Source of the DNA: Streptomyces sp. NBC_00178
GTDB lineage: Bacteria; Actinomycetota; Actinomycetes; Streptomycetales; Streptomycetaceae
Length of the DNA: 64,000 nucleotides
Reading direction: 5' to 3'
Assembly: GCF_036206005.1 (NCBI RefSeq)
Contig: NZ_CP108143.1
Span: 1,488,001 to 1,552,000 of the forward strand
Shown piece by piece: positions 8,739 to 16,360 of the stretch (positions are counted from its first letter, which is position 1; the number at the start of each line of letters is the position of its first letter). Under the pieces are notes generated by a model. That model did no database searches. It had not been told where the DNA came from and saw only the letters and a program-made list of their open reading frames with translations. The translations under genes and the position numbers were made by a program.

Positions 8739-8775
8739 GTGCGGTCAGGCGCGTGCCCGGTGCGGTCAGGCGCGT
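8739..8775. repeat. Two direct copies of a 16-bp repeat across a stop codon
   Basis: GTGCGGTCAGGCGCGT occurs at 8739-8754 and 8760-8775, period 21 bp. The second copy contains the stop (TCA on this strand, 8766-8768) of the leftward gene; the first copy holds a second in-frame stop seven codons on. It looks like a small tandem duplication of the gene's 3' end. Confidence 0.85.
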
Positions 8776-9428
8776 TCCGGGACGGCGTCCTCGGGCTCGC
8801 CGTCCCGCTCGTCCTCCTCGTCGAAGACCGCGCTCACGTCGAAGCGGCAGACGACCAGTTCGGGATCGGCGTCCTCGAACGGTGCGCCGAGCCACTCCCC
8901 CGCTTCGGGGAGCTCCTCCAGTGCCGAGACCCAGAGCGTCGAGTCCCCTTCCTCCAGGCCGAACTCCTTGTGCCGGGAGGCGATCTCGTCCGCCTCGTAC
9001 TCGCCGAAGAGCACGCCCAGCGCGGCGTGCACACCGGCCCCGACGACCGGGACCGCGTCGCCCTCGTGCCCCTCGGGGTCGAGATCGGCGAGACGCTGTG
9101 CCTGGGCCAGCAGCCGCGCGGGCTGCGCCACCGCGTAGTCGCGCCTGATCAGCACGCTCAGTGCGTGCGGCTCCTCGGGCCCCGCGTAGGGCGGCAGCGA
9201 GTCCTCCGCGCCGGGGATCTCGAAGGGCGTGACCTCGTCGTAGCGGTCGTAGAGGAATTCGTCGTACACCTCGGCCGCGGCGGCCAGTGCGTTGAACGCG
9301 TCGAAGACGGCGGGATCGTCGTCCCCGGTACGGCGCTCGACGGCCTCGAGGTGGCGGTCGAGCGCGGCTTTTACCGCTTCGGCGGCGGCGCGTACCTCGG
9401 CAGCGGTGGGCTGCGCAGCATCAGACAT
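8766..9428 (-). CDS. Conserved hypothetical protein
   Basis: 220 residues from the ATG at 9428 (MSDAAQPTAAEVRAA). The protein is very acidic and probably soluble and cytosolic: an N-terminal helix (AEAVKAALDRHLEAVERRTG), a middle stretch with YDEFLYDRYDEVTPFEIPG, then RRDYAVAQPARLLAQAQRLAD and a C-terminus rich in Asp/Glu. I recognise no catalytic motif. It diverges from the DUF5703 gene with only 47 bases between start codons, so the two probably share a promoter region. The 3' end carries a 21-bp tandem duplication that includes the stop codon. Confidence 0.8.
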   Translation of the reverse strand: MSDAAQPTAAEVRAAAEAVKAALDRHLEAVERRTGDDDPAVFDAFNALAAAAEVYDEFLYDRYDEVTPFEIPGAEDSLPPYAGPEEPHALSVLIRRDYAVAQPARLLAQAQRLADLDPEGHEGDAVPVVGAGVHAALGVLFGEYEADEIASRHKEFGLEEGDSTLWVSALEELPEAGEWLGAPFEDADPELVVCRFDVSAVFDEEDERDGEPEDAVPERA

Positions 9429-9475
9429 GGGACAGACGCTATCCGTACCGGGGGTCTGCCCGCACAATAGATGCG

Positions 9476-9664
9476 ATGCCGGAATATGAATTCATCGACG
9501 TGTACGTGCCGCGCGGGGTCTCCCGCAAGGAAGCGGCCCGCCTGTTGACCGACCACGCCGAGTACGGACACTGGGAGCTGGACCGGCTGACGCTGCGCCG
9601 CGACGGCAGCCGCCGGGTGCGGCTCCGCCGGAGGATCATCCGTCAGCTCCGGCCGACCTGGTAG
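9476..9664 (+). CDS. DUF5703 family small protein
   Basis: 62 residues, MPEYEFIDVYVPRGVSRKEA, with the family core GHWELDRLTLRRDGSRRVRLRRRIIR. Small, basic, no signal peptide or membrane segment. Function unknown. A second ATG at 9471 is out of frame with this protein. An AT-richer CACAATAG lies about 11 bases before the start, so the transcript may be leaderless or nearly so; this is a guess. Followed by a hairpin and then the convergent chaplin gene. Confidence 0.85.
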   Translation: MPEYEFIDVYVPRGVSRKEAARLLTDHAEYGHWELDRLTLRRDGSRRVRLRRRIIRQLRPTW

Positions 9665-9668
9665 CGCG

Positions 9669-9698
9669 GAGCGGGTCCCGCGTAGGCGGAACCCGCTC
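9669..9698. terminator. Hairpin between DUF5703 gene and chpC
   Basis: Arms GAGCGGGT (9669-9676) and ACCCGCTC (9691-9698) with a 14-base loop, between convergent genes. It starts five bases after the DUF5703 stop. Confidence 0.55.
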
Positions 9699-9722
9699 GT
9701 CGCGCCGGTCTTCGTGCCGGTG

Positions 9723-10490
9723 CTATGCCGCGCTGCGCGAACGCCGGTACAGGACCGTGCCCGCGCCGGCCAGCATCATGCCGGCGCTCGCCGGGATCAG
9801 CAGGCCCAGGCCGCCGGCACCCGTGTGCGCGAGCTGCTCGCCCGGCACGAGCTGGGGCTCGGGGGTGTGGGGGACGTGCGGGGTGACCGGTGTCCCGGGG
9901 GTCTCCGGTGTCTCCGGGACCGCGGGGGGCGGGACTTCCTCGGTGATGTTCTCGCAGTCGTTGCCGAAGACCGGGTTGAGCAGCCCGCCGACGGTGACGC
10001 TGTTCCCGCAGAGGTTCACGGGGATCTCCACCGGCGCCTGCACCTGGTTGCCGGACAGGATTCCCGGCGAACGGGTCGTCTCCGCCTGCGCGGAGGTGCC
10101 GGAGGCCCGGTGCCTGCCGGTCCCCTCGTCACTGTGCCGCGCGCCCTGGTGGCCGGACGCCCGGCTGCCCGGGCCGTCGGCCGAACCGCCGCCGTCCTCG
10201 TGGTGCGAGGAATCGCGTGAGTGACCCCGCGACTGACCGGAATCCGAAGATCCGTTTCCGCAGTCGTTGCCGAACGTGGGGTTGAGCAGACCACCGACGT
10301 CCACGGAGTTGCCGCACACGTTCACGGGAACGTCGACCGGGACCTGGACCGAGTTCCCGGAGAGCACTCCGGGCGAGCCCGACGCGGCGCCGGCCGCACC
10401 GGCGTCCGCGTGCGCGTAGCCGCCGCTGAGGGCGAGCACGCCGCCCGCAGCTGCCATGGTGATCAGGCCTTTACGTGTGACCTGTCGCAT
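9723..10490 (-). CDS. chpC: Long chaplin with two chaplin domains and sortase signal
   Basis: 255 residues from the ATG at 10490 (MRQVTRKGLITMAAAGG). A Sec signal peptide (cleavage after about AHA) is followed by a first chaplin domain (SPGVLSGNSVQVPVDVPVNV, CGNSVDVGGLLNPTFGNDC), a Ser/Gly/His-rich spacer, and a second chaplin domain (CGNSVTVGGLLNPVFGNDC). A Pro/Thr-rich wall-spanning stretch, LAHTG, a hydrophobic helix and RRSRSAA complete a class E sortase signal. Long chaplins are anchored to peptidoglycan and help build the amyloid surface layer of aerial hyphae. By memory of S. coelicolor gene order (chpC beside chpH) I name it chpC. A terminator separates it from chpH. Confidence 0.93.
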   Translation of the reverse strand: MRQVTRKGLITMAAAGGVLALSGGYAHADAGAAGAASGSPGVLSGNSVQVPVDVPVNVCGNSVDVGGLLNPTFGNDCGNGSSDSGQSRGHSRDSSHHEDGGGSADGPGSRASGHQGARHSDEGTGRHRASGTSAQAETTRSPGILSGNQVQAPVEIPVNLCGNSVTVGGLLNPVFGNDCENITEEVPPPAVPETPETPGTPVTPHVPHTPEPQLVPGEQLAHTGAGGLGLLIPASAGMMLAGAGTVLYRRSRSAA

Positions 10491-10557
10491 AGGTTGCTTT
10501 CCTGCCTTCTGCCTAACGAAATGCCCCGGCACGAGCGCGCGGGGCCGAATGCCCAGC

Positions 10558-10590
10558 GGCCCCGGAGTGCATGGGGCGCACTCCGGGGCC
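10558..10590 (-). terminator. Strong hairpin terminator after chpH
   Basis: Perfect 13-bp arms GGCCCCGGAGTGC (10558-10570) and GCACTCCGGGGCC (10578-10590), 7-base loop, about 36 bases past the chpH stop. It should insulate chpC from chpH transcription. Confidence 0.88.
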
Positions 10591-10626
10591 GACCGGACTC
10601 GAACCCTTACGGGTTGACGCGCATCG

Positions 10627-10860
10627 TCACGCGTTGACGCAGGTGTTGCCGAAGGCGGGGTTCAGCAGACCGATCACGGAGATCGTGTTGCCGCACACGT
10701 TCACCGGAACGTGAACCGGAACCTGGATGACGTTGCCCGAGAGCACGCCGGGGCTGCCGATGGCGGCACCCTGGGCACCGGCGTCGGCGGAAGCCATACC
10801 CGCACCAGCGAGCACGAGACCACCGGTAGCAGCCGCGATTGCGACGACCTTCTTGATCAT
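10627..10860 (-). CDS. chpH: Short chaplin
   Basis: 77 residues, start MIKKVVAIAAATGGLVLAG at 10860 with an ideal AGGAGG ribosome site five bases upstream. A Sec signal peptide (cleavage after ADA, about residue 27) leaves a mature chaplin of about 50 residues with one domain: SPGVLSGNVIQVPVHVPVNV then CGNTISVIGLLNPAFGNTC, the two cysteines forming the family disulfide. Secreted short chaplins self-assemble into amyloid fibrils that lower surface tension and coat aerial hyphae and spores. The adjacency to a two-domain chaplin matches chpH next to chpC. A possible ECF promoter and a 5'-UTR hairpin lie upstream. Confidence 0.95.
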   Translation of the reverse strand: MIKKVVAIAAATGGLVLAGAGMASADAGAQGAAIGSPGVLSGNVIQVPVHVPVNVCGNTISVIGLLNPAFGNTCVNA

Positions 10861-10881
10861 TATTCCTCCTGTGTTGACAAG

Positions 10882-10904
10882 TGCGGTCCCAGCCGCGGAC
10901 CGCA
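10882..10904 (-). promoter_or_regulatory. Hairpin in the chpH leader
   Basis: Perfect 8-bp arms TGCGGTCC (10882-10889) and GGACCGCA (10897-10904), 7-base loop, ending 21 bases before the chpH start codon and leaving the AGGAGG site free. If transcription starts where the candidate promoter predicts, this hairpin forms the very 5' end of the mRNA and may stabilise it. Confidence 0.55.
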
Positions 10905-10910
10905 TCCCGT

Positions 10911-10938
10911 GTAACGAGGAGGGGGTGGGGGGGCTACG
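10911..10938 (-). promoter_or_regulatory. Candidate BldN-type ECF promoter of chpH
   Basis: Read leftward: CGTAGC (10938-10933) as -35 and CGTTAC (10916-10911) as -10, with a 16-bp spacer. The known sigma-BldN consensus for chaplin and rodlin genes is close to CGTAAC-16-CGTTGA, so this has one and two mismatches. Inferred from pattern and gene identity. Confidence 0.45.
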
Positions 10939-11006
10939 ACTGCGCGACCCCTTTCACCCTTTCCGGTGAGAGCCGTACAGGCAGGCGAATGAGGCGGACG
11001 GCAGGG

Positions 11007-12341
11007 TCAGGAGTGGTCGATGAAGCGGTCGAGCACCCGCGCCCCGAAGGTCAGCCCCTCCACCGGAACCCGCTCGTCGACACCGTGGAACATTCCGGCG
11101 AAGTCCAGCTCCGGCGGCAGCTTCAGCGGCGCGAACCCGAAGCAGCGGATGCCCAGGTCGTCGAAGGACTTCGCGTCGGTGCCGCCGGAGAGCATGTACG
11201 GCACCGCGCGCGCGATCGGGTCCTCGGCCTTGAGCGCGAGCTGGATGGCGTCCACCAGGGAGCCGTCGAAGCTGGTCTCCAGCGCCTTGTCGCCGTGCAC
11301 GTCCTCGCGCTTCACCCGCGGCCCGAGGATCCGGTCGAGGTCGGCCAGGAACTCCTCCTCGTAACCCGGCAGGAAGCGACCGTCGACGTGCGCGGTGGCC
11401 TGCCCGGGGATCACGTTCACCTTGTAGCCGGCGCCGAGCATGGTCGGGGCGGCCGAGTTGCGGAGGGTGGCGCCGACCATCTTGGCGATCCCGCCCAGCT
11501 TGGCGAGCGTGGCCTCCATGTCCTCGGGGTCCAGGGGGGTGCCGAGCGCGTCGGACAGCTCGTCGAGGAACGACCGCACGGTCTTCGTCACCCTGACCGG
11601 CCACTTGTGCCGGCCGAGCCGGCCGACGGCCTCGCAGAGCTCGGTGATGGCGTTGTCGTCGTTCGTCATCGACCCGTGACCGGCGGTGCCGTCCACGGTG
11701 AGCCGCATCCAGTGCATGCCCTTCTGCGCGGTCTCCACGAGGTAGAGGCGCAGGTTCTCGTTGACGGTGAAGGAGAAGCCGCCGACCTCGCCGATCGCCT
11801 CGGTGACGCCGTCGAAGAGGTCGCGGTGGTTGTCGACGAGGTGGCGCGCGCCGTAGGTGCCTCCCGCCTCCTCGTCCGCCAGGAAGGCCAGCACGATGTC
11901 GCGCGGGGGCTTGCGGCCGCTGCGCATCCTGTCGCGTACGACCGCGAGGGTCATCGCGTCCATGTCCTTCATGTCGACCGCTCCGCGGCCCCACACGCAC
12001 CCGTCCGCGATCTCCCCGGAGAACGGGTCGTGCGTCCAGTCGGCCGCGTTGGCCGGGACGACGTCGGTGTGCCCGTGGATCAGGAGCGCGGGCCTGGAGG
12101 GGTCCTCGCCCTCGATCCGGGCCACTGTGGAGGCCCGACCCTTGTGGGATTCGAAGATCTGGGGCTCGAGCCCGACCTCGGCGAGCTTCTCCGCGATGTA
12201 CTCGGCGGCGACCCGCTCACCGGGGCCCGAGTGGTCTCCGTAGTTGCTGGTGTCGATCCGGATCAGGTCGCGACAGAGGTCGACGACCTCGCTCTCGGCG
12301 CTCTCGCCGATGCCGGCCCGGGCCGTGCTGGTCTCGCTCAC
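11007..12341 (-). CDS. M20/M25/M40 family metallopeptidase (ArgE/DapE/CPG2-like)
   Basis: 444 residues from GTG at 12341, preceded by GGAAGG. Key dizinc elements are in order: LLIHGHTDVVPAN (His and Asp), GRGAVDMKDMDA (bridging Asp), FLADEEAGGTYGARHLV (catalytic Glu pair), then the dimerisation lid region (about residues 200-320) and a late histidine/glycine-rich SGGTDAKSFDDLGIRCFGFAP. The family removes acyl or peptidyl groups from amino acids and dipeptides; the specific substrate is not clear from sequence. Transcribed alone towards chpH with 146 bases between. Confidence 0.92.
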   Translation of the reverse strand: MSETSTARAGIGESAESEVVDLCRDLIRIDTSNYGDHSGPGERVAAEYIAEKLAEVGLEPQIFESHKGRASTVARIEGEDPSRPALLIHGHTDVVPANAADWTHDPFSGEIADGCVWGRGAVDMKDMDAMTLAVVRDRMRSGRKPPRDIVLAFLADEEAGGTYGARHLVDNHRDLFDGVTEAIGEVGGFSFTVNENLRLYLVETAQKGMHWMRLTVDGTAGHGSMTNDDNAITELCEAVGRLGRHKWPVRVTKTVRSFLDELSDALGTPLDPEDMEATLAKLGGIAKMVGATLRNSAAPTMLGAGYKVNVIPGQATAHVDGRFLPGYEEEFLADLDRILGPRVKREDVHGDKALETSFDGSLVDAIQLALKAEDPIARAVPYMLSGGTDAKSFDDLGIRCFGFAPLKLPPELDFAGMFHGVDERVPVEGLTFGARVLDRFIDHS

Positions 12342-12445
12342 GCTGGTGTTCCTTCCACTGTCGCGGTGGTACTCCCTCCCATACTCCCGCGCCCGCGCCC
12401 CGCGCCCAAGGCCGCCCGTCACTCGTCATGCGGCTTTCACGAGCC

Positions 12446-12469
12446 CGGGGGTGTGATCGAGCACCCCCG
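12446..12469. other. Inverted repeat upstream of tRNA-Leu
   Basis: Perfect arms CGGGGGTG (12446-12453) and CACCCCCG (12462-12469), 8-base loop, in the 184-base gap between the divergent M20 gene and the tRNA. No gene ends nearby, so a regulatory role or a relic terminator is possible. A TATGGT-like -10 for the tRNA sits at about 12479-12484, which is weak evidence. Confidence 0.4.
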
Positions 12470-12525
12470 AATGTTTGCTATGGTTTTCCACGTCGGAACG
12501 GGCGAGGCCCGGGACGGCGCACCCG

Positions 12526-12610
12526 GTCCGGGTGGCGGAATGGCAGACGCGCTAGCTTGAGGTGCTAGTGCCCTTTATCGGGCGTGGGGGTTCAAGTCCC
12601 CCCTCGGACA
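12526..12610 (+). tRNA. tRNA-Leu (anticodon GAG)
   Basis: 85 bases forming a class II cloverleaf. The acceptor GTCCGGG (12526-12532) pairs with CTCGGAC (12603-12609), one G-U, with discriminator A at 12610. The D-arm contains GGCGGAATGGCAGACGC; the anticodon stem CTAGC/GCTAG encloses loop TTGAGGT, giving GAG, which reads CUC/CUU. There is a long variable arm (GCCC..GGGC) and T-arm GGGGG-TTCAAGT-CCCCC. CCA is not encoded. It is not bldA, whose anticodon is UAA. A near-perfect terminator follows after six bases. Confidence 0.97.
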
Positions 12611-12616
12611 CAGTGG

Positions 12617-12643
12617 AAAACCCCCAGGTCACCTGGGGGTTTT
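12617..12643 (+). terminator. Rho-independent terminator of tRNA-Leu
   Basis: Perfect 13-bp inverted repeat AAAACCCCCAGGT / ACCTGGGGGTTTT around a single C, ending in a T4 run. It is the most classical intrinsic terminator in the window. Confidence 0.95.
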
Positions 12644-12774
12644 CGCGTTTCCGACAGCACCGCGGCCTTCCGGGCGGAACATCGCGCGGACTCAGGGAGG
12701 CGAGGGCGCGGGTGGGATGATGGACGGCCCGCGCCCGTCCCTCCCGGGCCCCTCCGGCGACAAGGACCGATGCC

Positions 12775-13716
12775 ATGAGAGGACGGGCGAAACCCCCTCC
12801 CGCCCCCCTTCCGCAGCGCGCGGGCGTGGATCCCGTGCGGGTGCGGCTCCCCGCCGACCCCGAGGGGGCCTGGACGAGCGTCGGGGACCATCTGCTGGCC
12901 AGGTTCGCGGGCGCGGTGGGCGCGGAGCGGGTGACGGCGATGCTGGCCGACGGCAGGTTCGTCGGGGCCGACGGCCGGGCCGTGGCGGCGGACGAGCCGT
13001 ACACGGCCGGCCGGTACCTCTGGTTCCACCGGGACTTCGCCCCGGAGGAGCCCGTGCCGTTCCCCGTCGGCGTGGTCCACCGTGACGAGCACCTGGTGAT
13101 CGCGGACAAGCCGCACTTCCTCAGCACCACCCCGCGCGGCCGGCACATCACCGAGACCCTGGTCGCGCGGCTGCGTGACGAGCTGGGCCTGCCGGAGCTG
13201 CAGCCCGCGCACCGGCTCGACCGGCTGACGGCCGGCCTGGTGCTCTGCGTCGTACGGCCCGGCGAAAGGGGCGCGTACCAGACGCTGTTCCGGGACCGGC
13301 TGGTACGCAAGGAGTACGAGGCCGTGGCCCCCTACGATCCCGGGGTCGCGCTCCCCCGGACGGTGCGCAGCAGGATCGTGAAGGAGCGCGGGGTCATCGC
13401 TGCCCGCGAGGTGCCGGGCGAGGAGAACAGCGAGAGCCGGGTGGAGCTGCTGGACCGCCGCGGCGGGCTCGGCAGGTACCGGCTGGTTCCGGCGACGGGG
13501 CGTACGCATCAGCTGCGGGTCCACATGAACGCGCTGGGGCTGCCGCTGGTGAACGATCCGGTCTATCCGGTCGTGGAGCCGGACGCGGCCCCCGGGGACT
13601 TCGCCCGGCCGCTGCAACTGCTGGCGAGGACGCTGGAGTTCACCGACCCGGTCACGGGCGGGCCGCGCCGCTTCGAGAGCGGGCTGCGGCTCGCCGCGTG
13701 GCCGGGCGGGGAGTGA
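12775..13716 (+). CDS. RluA-family pseudouridine synthase
   Basis: 313 residues from the ATG at 12775. The catalytic RluA motif is HRLDRLTAGLVL (Asp at about residue 148), preceded by VHRDEHLVIADKPHFLSTTP and followed by the C-terminal GRTHQLRVHMNALGLPLVNDPVYP signature. The enzyme converts uridine to pseudouridine in rRNA or tRNA; which site cannot be said. There is no S4 domain; the N-terminal 80 residues are a divergent extension found in this actinobacterial subgroup. Convergent with the MBL gene, eight bases apart. Confidence 0.92.
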   Translation: MRGRAKPPPAPLPQRAGVDPVRVRLPADPEGAWTSVGDHLLARFAGAVGAERVTAMLADGRFVGADGRAVAADEPYTAGRYLWFHRDFAPEEPVPFPVGVVHRDEHLVIADKPHFLSTTPRGRHITETLVARLRDELGLPELQPAHRLDRLTAGLVLCVVRPGERGAYQTLFRDRLVRKEYEAVAPYDPGVALPRTVRSRIVKERGVIAAREVPGEENSESRVELLDRRGGLGRYRLVPATGRTHQLRVHMNALGLPLVNDPVYPVVEPDAAPGDFARPLQLLARTLEFTDPVTGGPRRFESGLRLAAWPGGE

Positions 13717-13724
13717 GCGGTCCG

Positions 13725-14354
13725 TCAGTGGCCGCGGGCGATCCAGTCGTCCAGCTGCGGCGCCTCGGCGCCGATGGTGGTGGAGTCGCCGTGCCCGGTG
13801 CGGACGACGGTCCCGGCCGGGAGGGCGAGCAGCCGGTCCCTGATCGAGTCGATGATCGTCGGGAAGTGCGAGAACGACCGGCCGGTGGCTCCCGGCCCGC
13901 CCTGGAAGAGGGTGTCGCCGGTGAACACGGTGTCCAGGCCGGGGGCGTGGAGGCAGACGGCGCCGGGGGCGTGGCCCGGGGTGTGCAGGACCGTCAGGCG
14001 TTCGCCGGCGATCTCCAGCACCTGTCCGTCGGCGAGTTCGCCGTCGGGGGCGCGGTCCGGGTGGGTCAGCTGCCACAGCGGCAGGTCGTCGGGGTGGAGC
14101 AGGATCTGCGCCCCGGTCGCGTCGGCCAGGGCGGGGGCCGCGTCGATGTGGTCGTTGTGCGCGTGGGTGCAGATGATGGCGCGCAGCGTGCGTCCGCCGA
14201 GCGCGGCGCGGATGGCCGCCGCGTCGTGGGCGGCGTCGATGACGACGGCCTCGGTGTCGTCGCCGACGATCCAGACGTTGTTGTCGACGTCCCACTCGCC
14301 ACCGTCGAGGGCGAAGGTGCCGGAGGTGACCAGGTGGTCGATGCGGGCGGTCAT
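13725..14354 (-). CDS. MBL-fold metallo-hydrolase
   Basis: 209 residues, ATG at 14354 sharing one base with the upstream gene's stop (TGATG). The metallo-beta-lactamase motif THAHNDHIDAAPALA gives the HxHxDH dizinc ligands, followed by HTPGHAPGAVCLH, FTGDTLFQGGPGATGR (bridging Asp) and the last His in RTGHGDSTTIG. It resembles glyoxalase II/persulfide-type thioester hydrolases. Being coupled to mycothiol-dependent formaldehyde dehydrogenase, a plausible role is hydrolysis of S-formyl-mycothiol. That role is inferred from context. Confidence 0.9.
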   Translation of the reverse strand: MTARIDHLVTSGTFALDGGEWDVDNNVWIVGDDTEAVVIDAAHDAAAIRAALGGRTLRAIICTHAHNDHIDAAPALADATGAQILLHPDDLPLWQLTHPDRAPDGELADGQVLEIAGERLTVLHTPGHAPGAVCLHAPGLDTVFTGDTLFQGGPGATGRSFSHFPTIIDSIRDRLLALPAGTVVRTGHGDSTTIGAEAPQLDDWIARGH

Positions 14355-15439
14355 CAGAACACCACCACCGAGCGCAGGACGTCGCCGTCGTGCATCCGGC
14401 CGAAGGCGTGCTCGATGTCGCCCAGCCCGATGGTCTCCGTGACGAAGGCGCCGAGGTCCAGGCGGCCCTGCTGGTGGAGGTCGATGAGCATGGGGAAGTC
14501 GCGGGAGGGCAGGCAGTCGCCGTACCAGGAGGACTTGAGCGAACCGCCGCGGCCGAACACGTCGAGGAGCGGGAGTTCGAGCTGCATCTCGGGCGTCGGG
14601 ACGCCGACGAGGACGACGGTGCCGGCGAGGTCGCGGGCGTAGAAGGCCTGCTTGTACGTCTCCGGGCGGCCGACCGCCTCGATGACGACGTCGGCGCCGT
14701 GGCCCCCGGTCAGCGAACGGATGGCCTCGACGGGGTCGGCGGAGCGCGAGTTGACGGTGTGGGTCGCGCCCATCTTCTTCGCCGTCTCCAGCTTGCGGTC
14801 GTCGATGTCGACCGCGATGATCTTCGCCGCTCCCGCGAGCCGGGCTCCGGCGATCGCCGCGTCGCCGACTCCGCCGCAGCCGATGACGGCGACGGAGTCG
14901 CCCCGTCCGACCTGTCCGGTGTTGATGGCCGCGCCGATTCCCGCCATGACGCCGCAGCCGAGGAGGCCGGCGACGGCCGGGGAGACCTCCGGGTCGACCT
15001 TGGTGCACTGGCCGGCGGCGACGAGCGTCTTCTCGGCGAAGGCCCCGATGCCGAGCGCCGGGGACAGCTCGGTGCCGTCCAGGAGGGTCATCTTCTGCTT
15101 GGCGTTGTGGGTGTTGAAGCAGTACCAGGGGCGGCCGCGCAGACAGGCGCGGCACTGGCCGCACACGGCACGCCAGTTGAGGACGACGAAGTCACCCGGG
15201 GCGACGTCGGTGACGTCGTCGCCGACGGACTCCACCACGCCCGCGGCCTCGTGGCCGAGGAGGAAGGGGAAGTCGTCGTTGATCCCGCCCTGCTTGTAGT
15301 GCAGGTCGGTGTGGCAGACGCCGCACGCCTGGATCTTGACCACGGCCTCGCCGGGGCCCGGGTCCGGCACGAGGATCGTCTCGACGCGAACGGGCTCGTC
15401 CTTGCCCGGTGCGATGACCCCTTGTACCTGCTGCGCCAT
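14354..15439 (-). CDS. S-(hydroxymethyl)mycothiol dehydrogenase (class III-type ADH)
   Basis: 361 residues from ATG at 15439 ([17 protein letters not shown]). Zinc-dependent medium-chain dehydrogenase: catalytic ligands in [14 protein letters not shown] and GHEAAGVV, structural zinc [15 protein letters not shown], and Rossmann [14 protein letters not shown]. The subfamily is MscR-like: NAD-dependent oxidation of S-hydroxymethyl-mycothiol, the adduct of formaldehyde with mycothiol, also able to act on S-nitrosomycothiol. It is translationally coupled to the MBL hydrolase. The likely location of mshC at the left edge of the window fits mycothiol use in this organism. Confidence 0.9.
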   Translation of the reverse strand: MAQQVQGVIAPGKDEPVRVETILVPDPGPGEAVVKIQACGVCHTDLHYKQGGINDDFPFLLGHEAAGVVESVGDDVTDVAPGDFVVLNWRAVCGQCRACLRGRPWYCFNTHNAKQKMTLLDGTELSPALGIGAFAEKTLVAAGQCTKVDPEVSPAVAGLLGCGVMAGIGAAINTGQVGRGDSVAVIGCGGVGDAAIAGARLAGAAKIIAVDIDDRKLETAKKMGATHTVNSRSADPVEAIRSLTGGHGADVVIEAVGRPETYKQAFYARDLAGTVVLVGVPTPEMQLELPLLDVFGRGGSLKSSWYGDCLPSRDFPMLIDLHQQGRLDLGAFVTETIGLGDIEHAFGRMHDGDVLRSVVVF

Positions 15440-15514
15440 GCCGTGGTCTCCCATTCCGACTGCCCCGTCCGCCCGAGGATCGGGCCCGCCCACCGTACCC
15501 GGAAGGGGCTCGGC

Positions 15515-16216
15515 TCAAGGGGCCAGTACGTCCAGTTCGTGGAGCGCGCCCACGGCGATCTCCTTCGTCAGCCGCTCGGCGGCGGCCGCGTCGCCCTCGC
15601 GCACGGCTTCGGCGACCCGCACGTGGAGGGTGACGGCGGCGGGGTCGGGGTCCTCGAACATCACCTGGTGGTGCGTACGTCCGGCGAGCACCTCGGCGAC
15701 GACGTCGCCGAGGCGGGCGAACATCTCGTTGCCGGAGGCGTTGAGCACGATGCGGTGGAAGGCGATGTCGTGCCTGAGGTAGCCCTCCAGCTGCCGGCCG
15801 CGCGAGGTGGCGACCATGCCGAGGGCGCACTGCGTGAGTTCCGCGCACTGCGCGGCCGTGGCGTGGCGCGCGGCGAGGCCCGCCGCGACGGGCTCCACCG
15901 CGGACCGCAGGACGGTGAGGGAGCGCAGCTGCCGGGGCCGGTCGGAACCGGCGAGACGCCACCGGATGACCTGGGGGTCGTAGACGTTCCACTCGTCGGC
16001 GGGCCGGACGGTCACTCCGACCCGGCGCCGGGACTCGACCAGGTGCATGGACTCCAGGACCCGGATGACCTCGCGTACGACGGTCCGTGAGACGTCGAAG
16101 CGCTGGGCGACCTCGTCGGTGCGCAGGACCGTGCCGGGCGGGCTGTCACCCGCGGCGATCTCGAGACCCAGGGTGTCCAGCACATGTGTATGCAGCCCCT
16201 GGCCCTGTGTGGTCAT
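15515..16216 (-). CDS. gntR: FadR-subfamily GntR regulator of gluconate genes
   Basis: 233 residues from ATG at 16216; an in-frame GTG two codons upstream is also possible. N-terminal winged helix (LRTDEVAQRFDVSRTVVREVIRVLESMHLV) and an all-helical FadR-type effector domain with putative metal ligands (DIAFHRIVLNASGNEMF, and H in LAGRTHHQ). It is divergent from gntK-gntP, the classic gluconate repressor arrangement. The shared intergenic region carries two related inverted operator copies. Ligand likely gluconate or 6-phosphogluconate, inferred from the genes controlled. Confidence 0.9.
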   Translation of the reverse strand: MTTQGQGLHTHVLDTLGLEIAAGDSPPGTVLRTDEVAQRFDVSRTVVREVIRVLESMHLVESRRRVGVTVRPADEWNVYDPQVIRWRLAGSDRPRQLRSLTVLRSAVEPVAAGLAARHATAAQCAELTQCALGMVATSRGRQLEGYLRHDIAFHRIVLNASGNEMFARLGDVVAEVLAGRTHHQVMFEDPDPAAVTLHVRVAEAVREGDAAAAERLTKEIAVGALHELDVLAP

Positions 16217-16247
16217 GACCACCAGCCTACGGTGCCGCCCGGACGCG

Positions 16248-16265
16248 ATTAAGTACGACGTTTAT
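16248..16265 (+). promoter_or_regulatory. Candidate GntR operator, copy 1
   Basis: ATTAAGTACGACGTTTAT. Compared with the reverse complement of copy 2 it shares ATTA, then TACGAC and T/T positions. It lies 31 bases before the gntR start codon. Confidence 0.6.
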
Positions 16266-16279
16266 GTCACAGCCTCTTG

Positions 16280-16296
16280 AATAAGTCGTATGTAAT
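16280..16296 (-). promoter_or_regulatory. Candidate GntR operator, copy 2 (inverted)
   Basis: On the minus strand ATTACATACGACTTATT, the inverted partner of copy 1, 14 bases away. It lies 64 bases before the gntK start and probably covers its promoter. Confidence 0.6.
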
Positions 16297-16360
16297 GGGT
16301 TTCAGTAGCGCGACGGACCGATGTCGACGGACCGATGTCGATGAAGACAGCGAGGCACCG

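Noticed and set aside
12526..12610. tRNA-Leu as attachment site of an integrated element
   Set aside because: No integrase, excisionase or repeat of the tRNA 3' end is visible on either side; a terminator and a housekeeping-type gene follow.
12526..12610. tRNA-Leu as bldA
   Set aside because: The anticodon loop TTGAGGT gives GAG, not UAA. The TTA triplets I checked in genes of the window are also out of frame.
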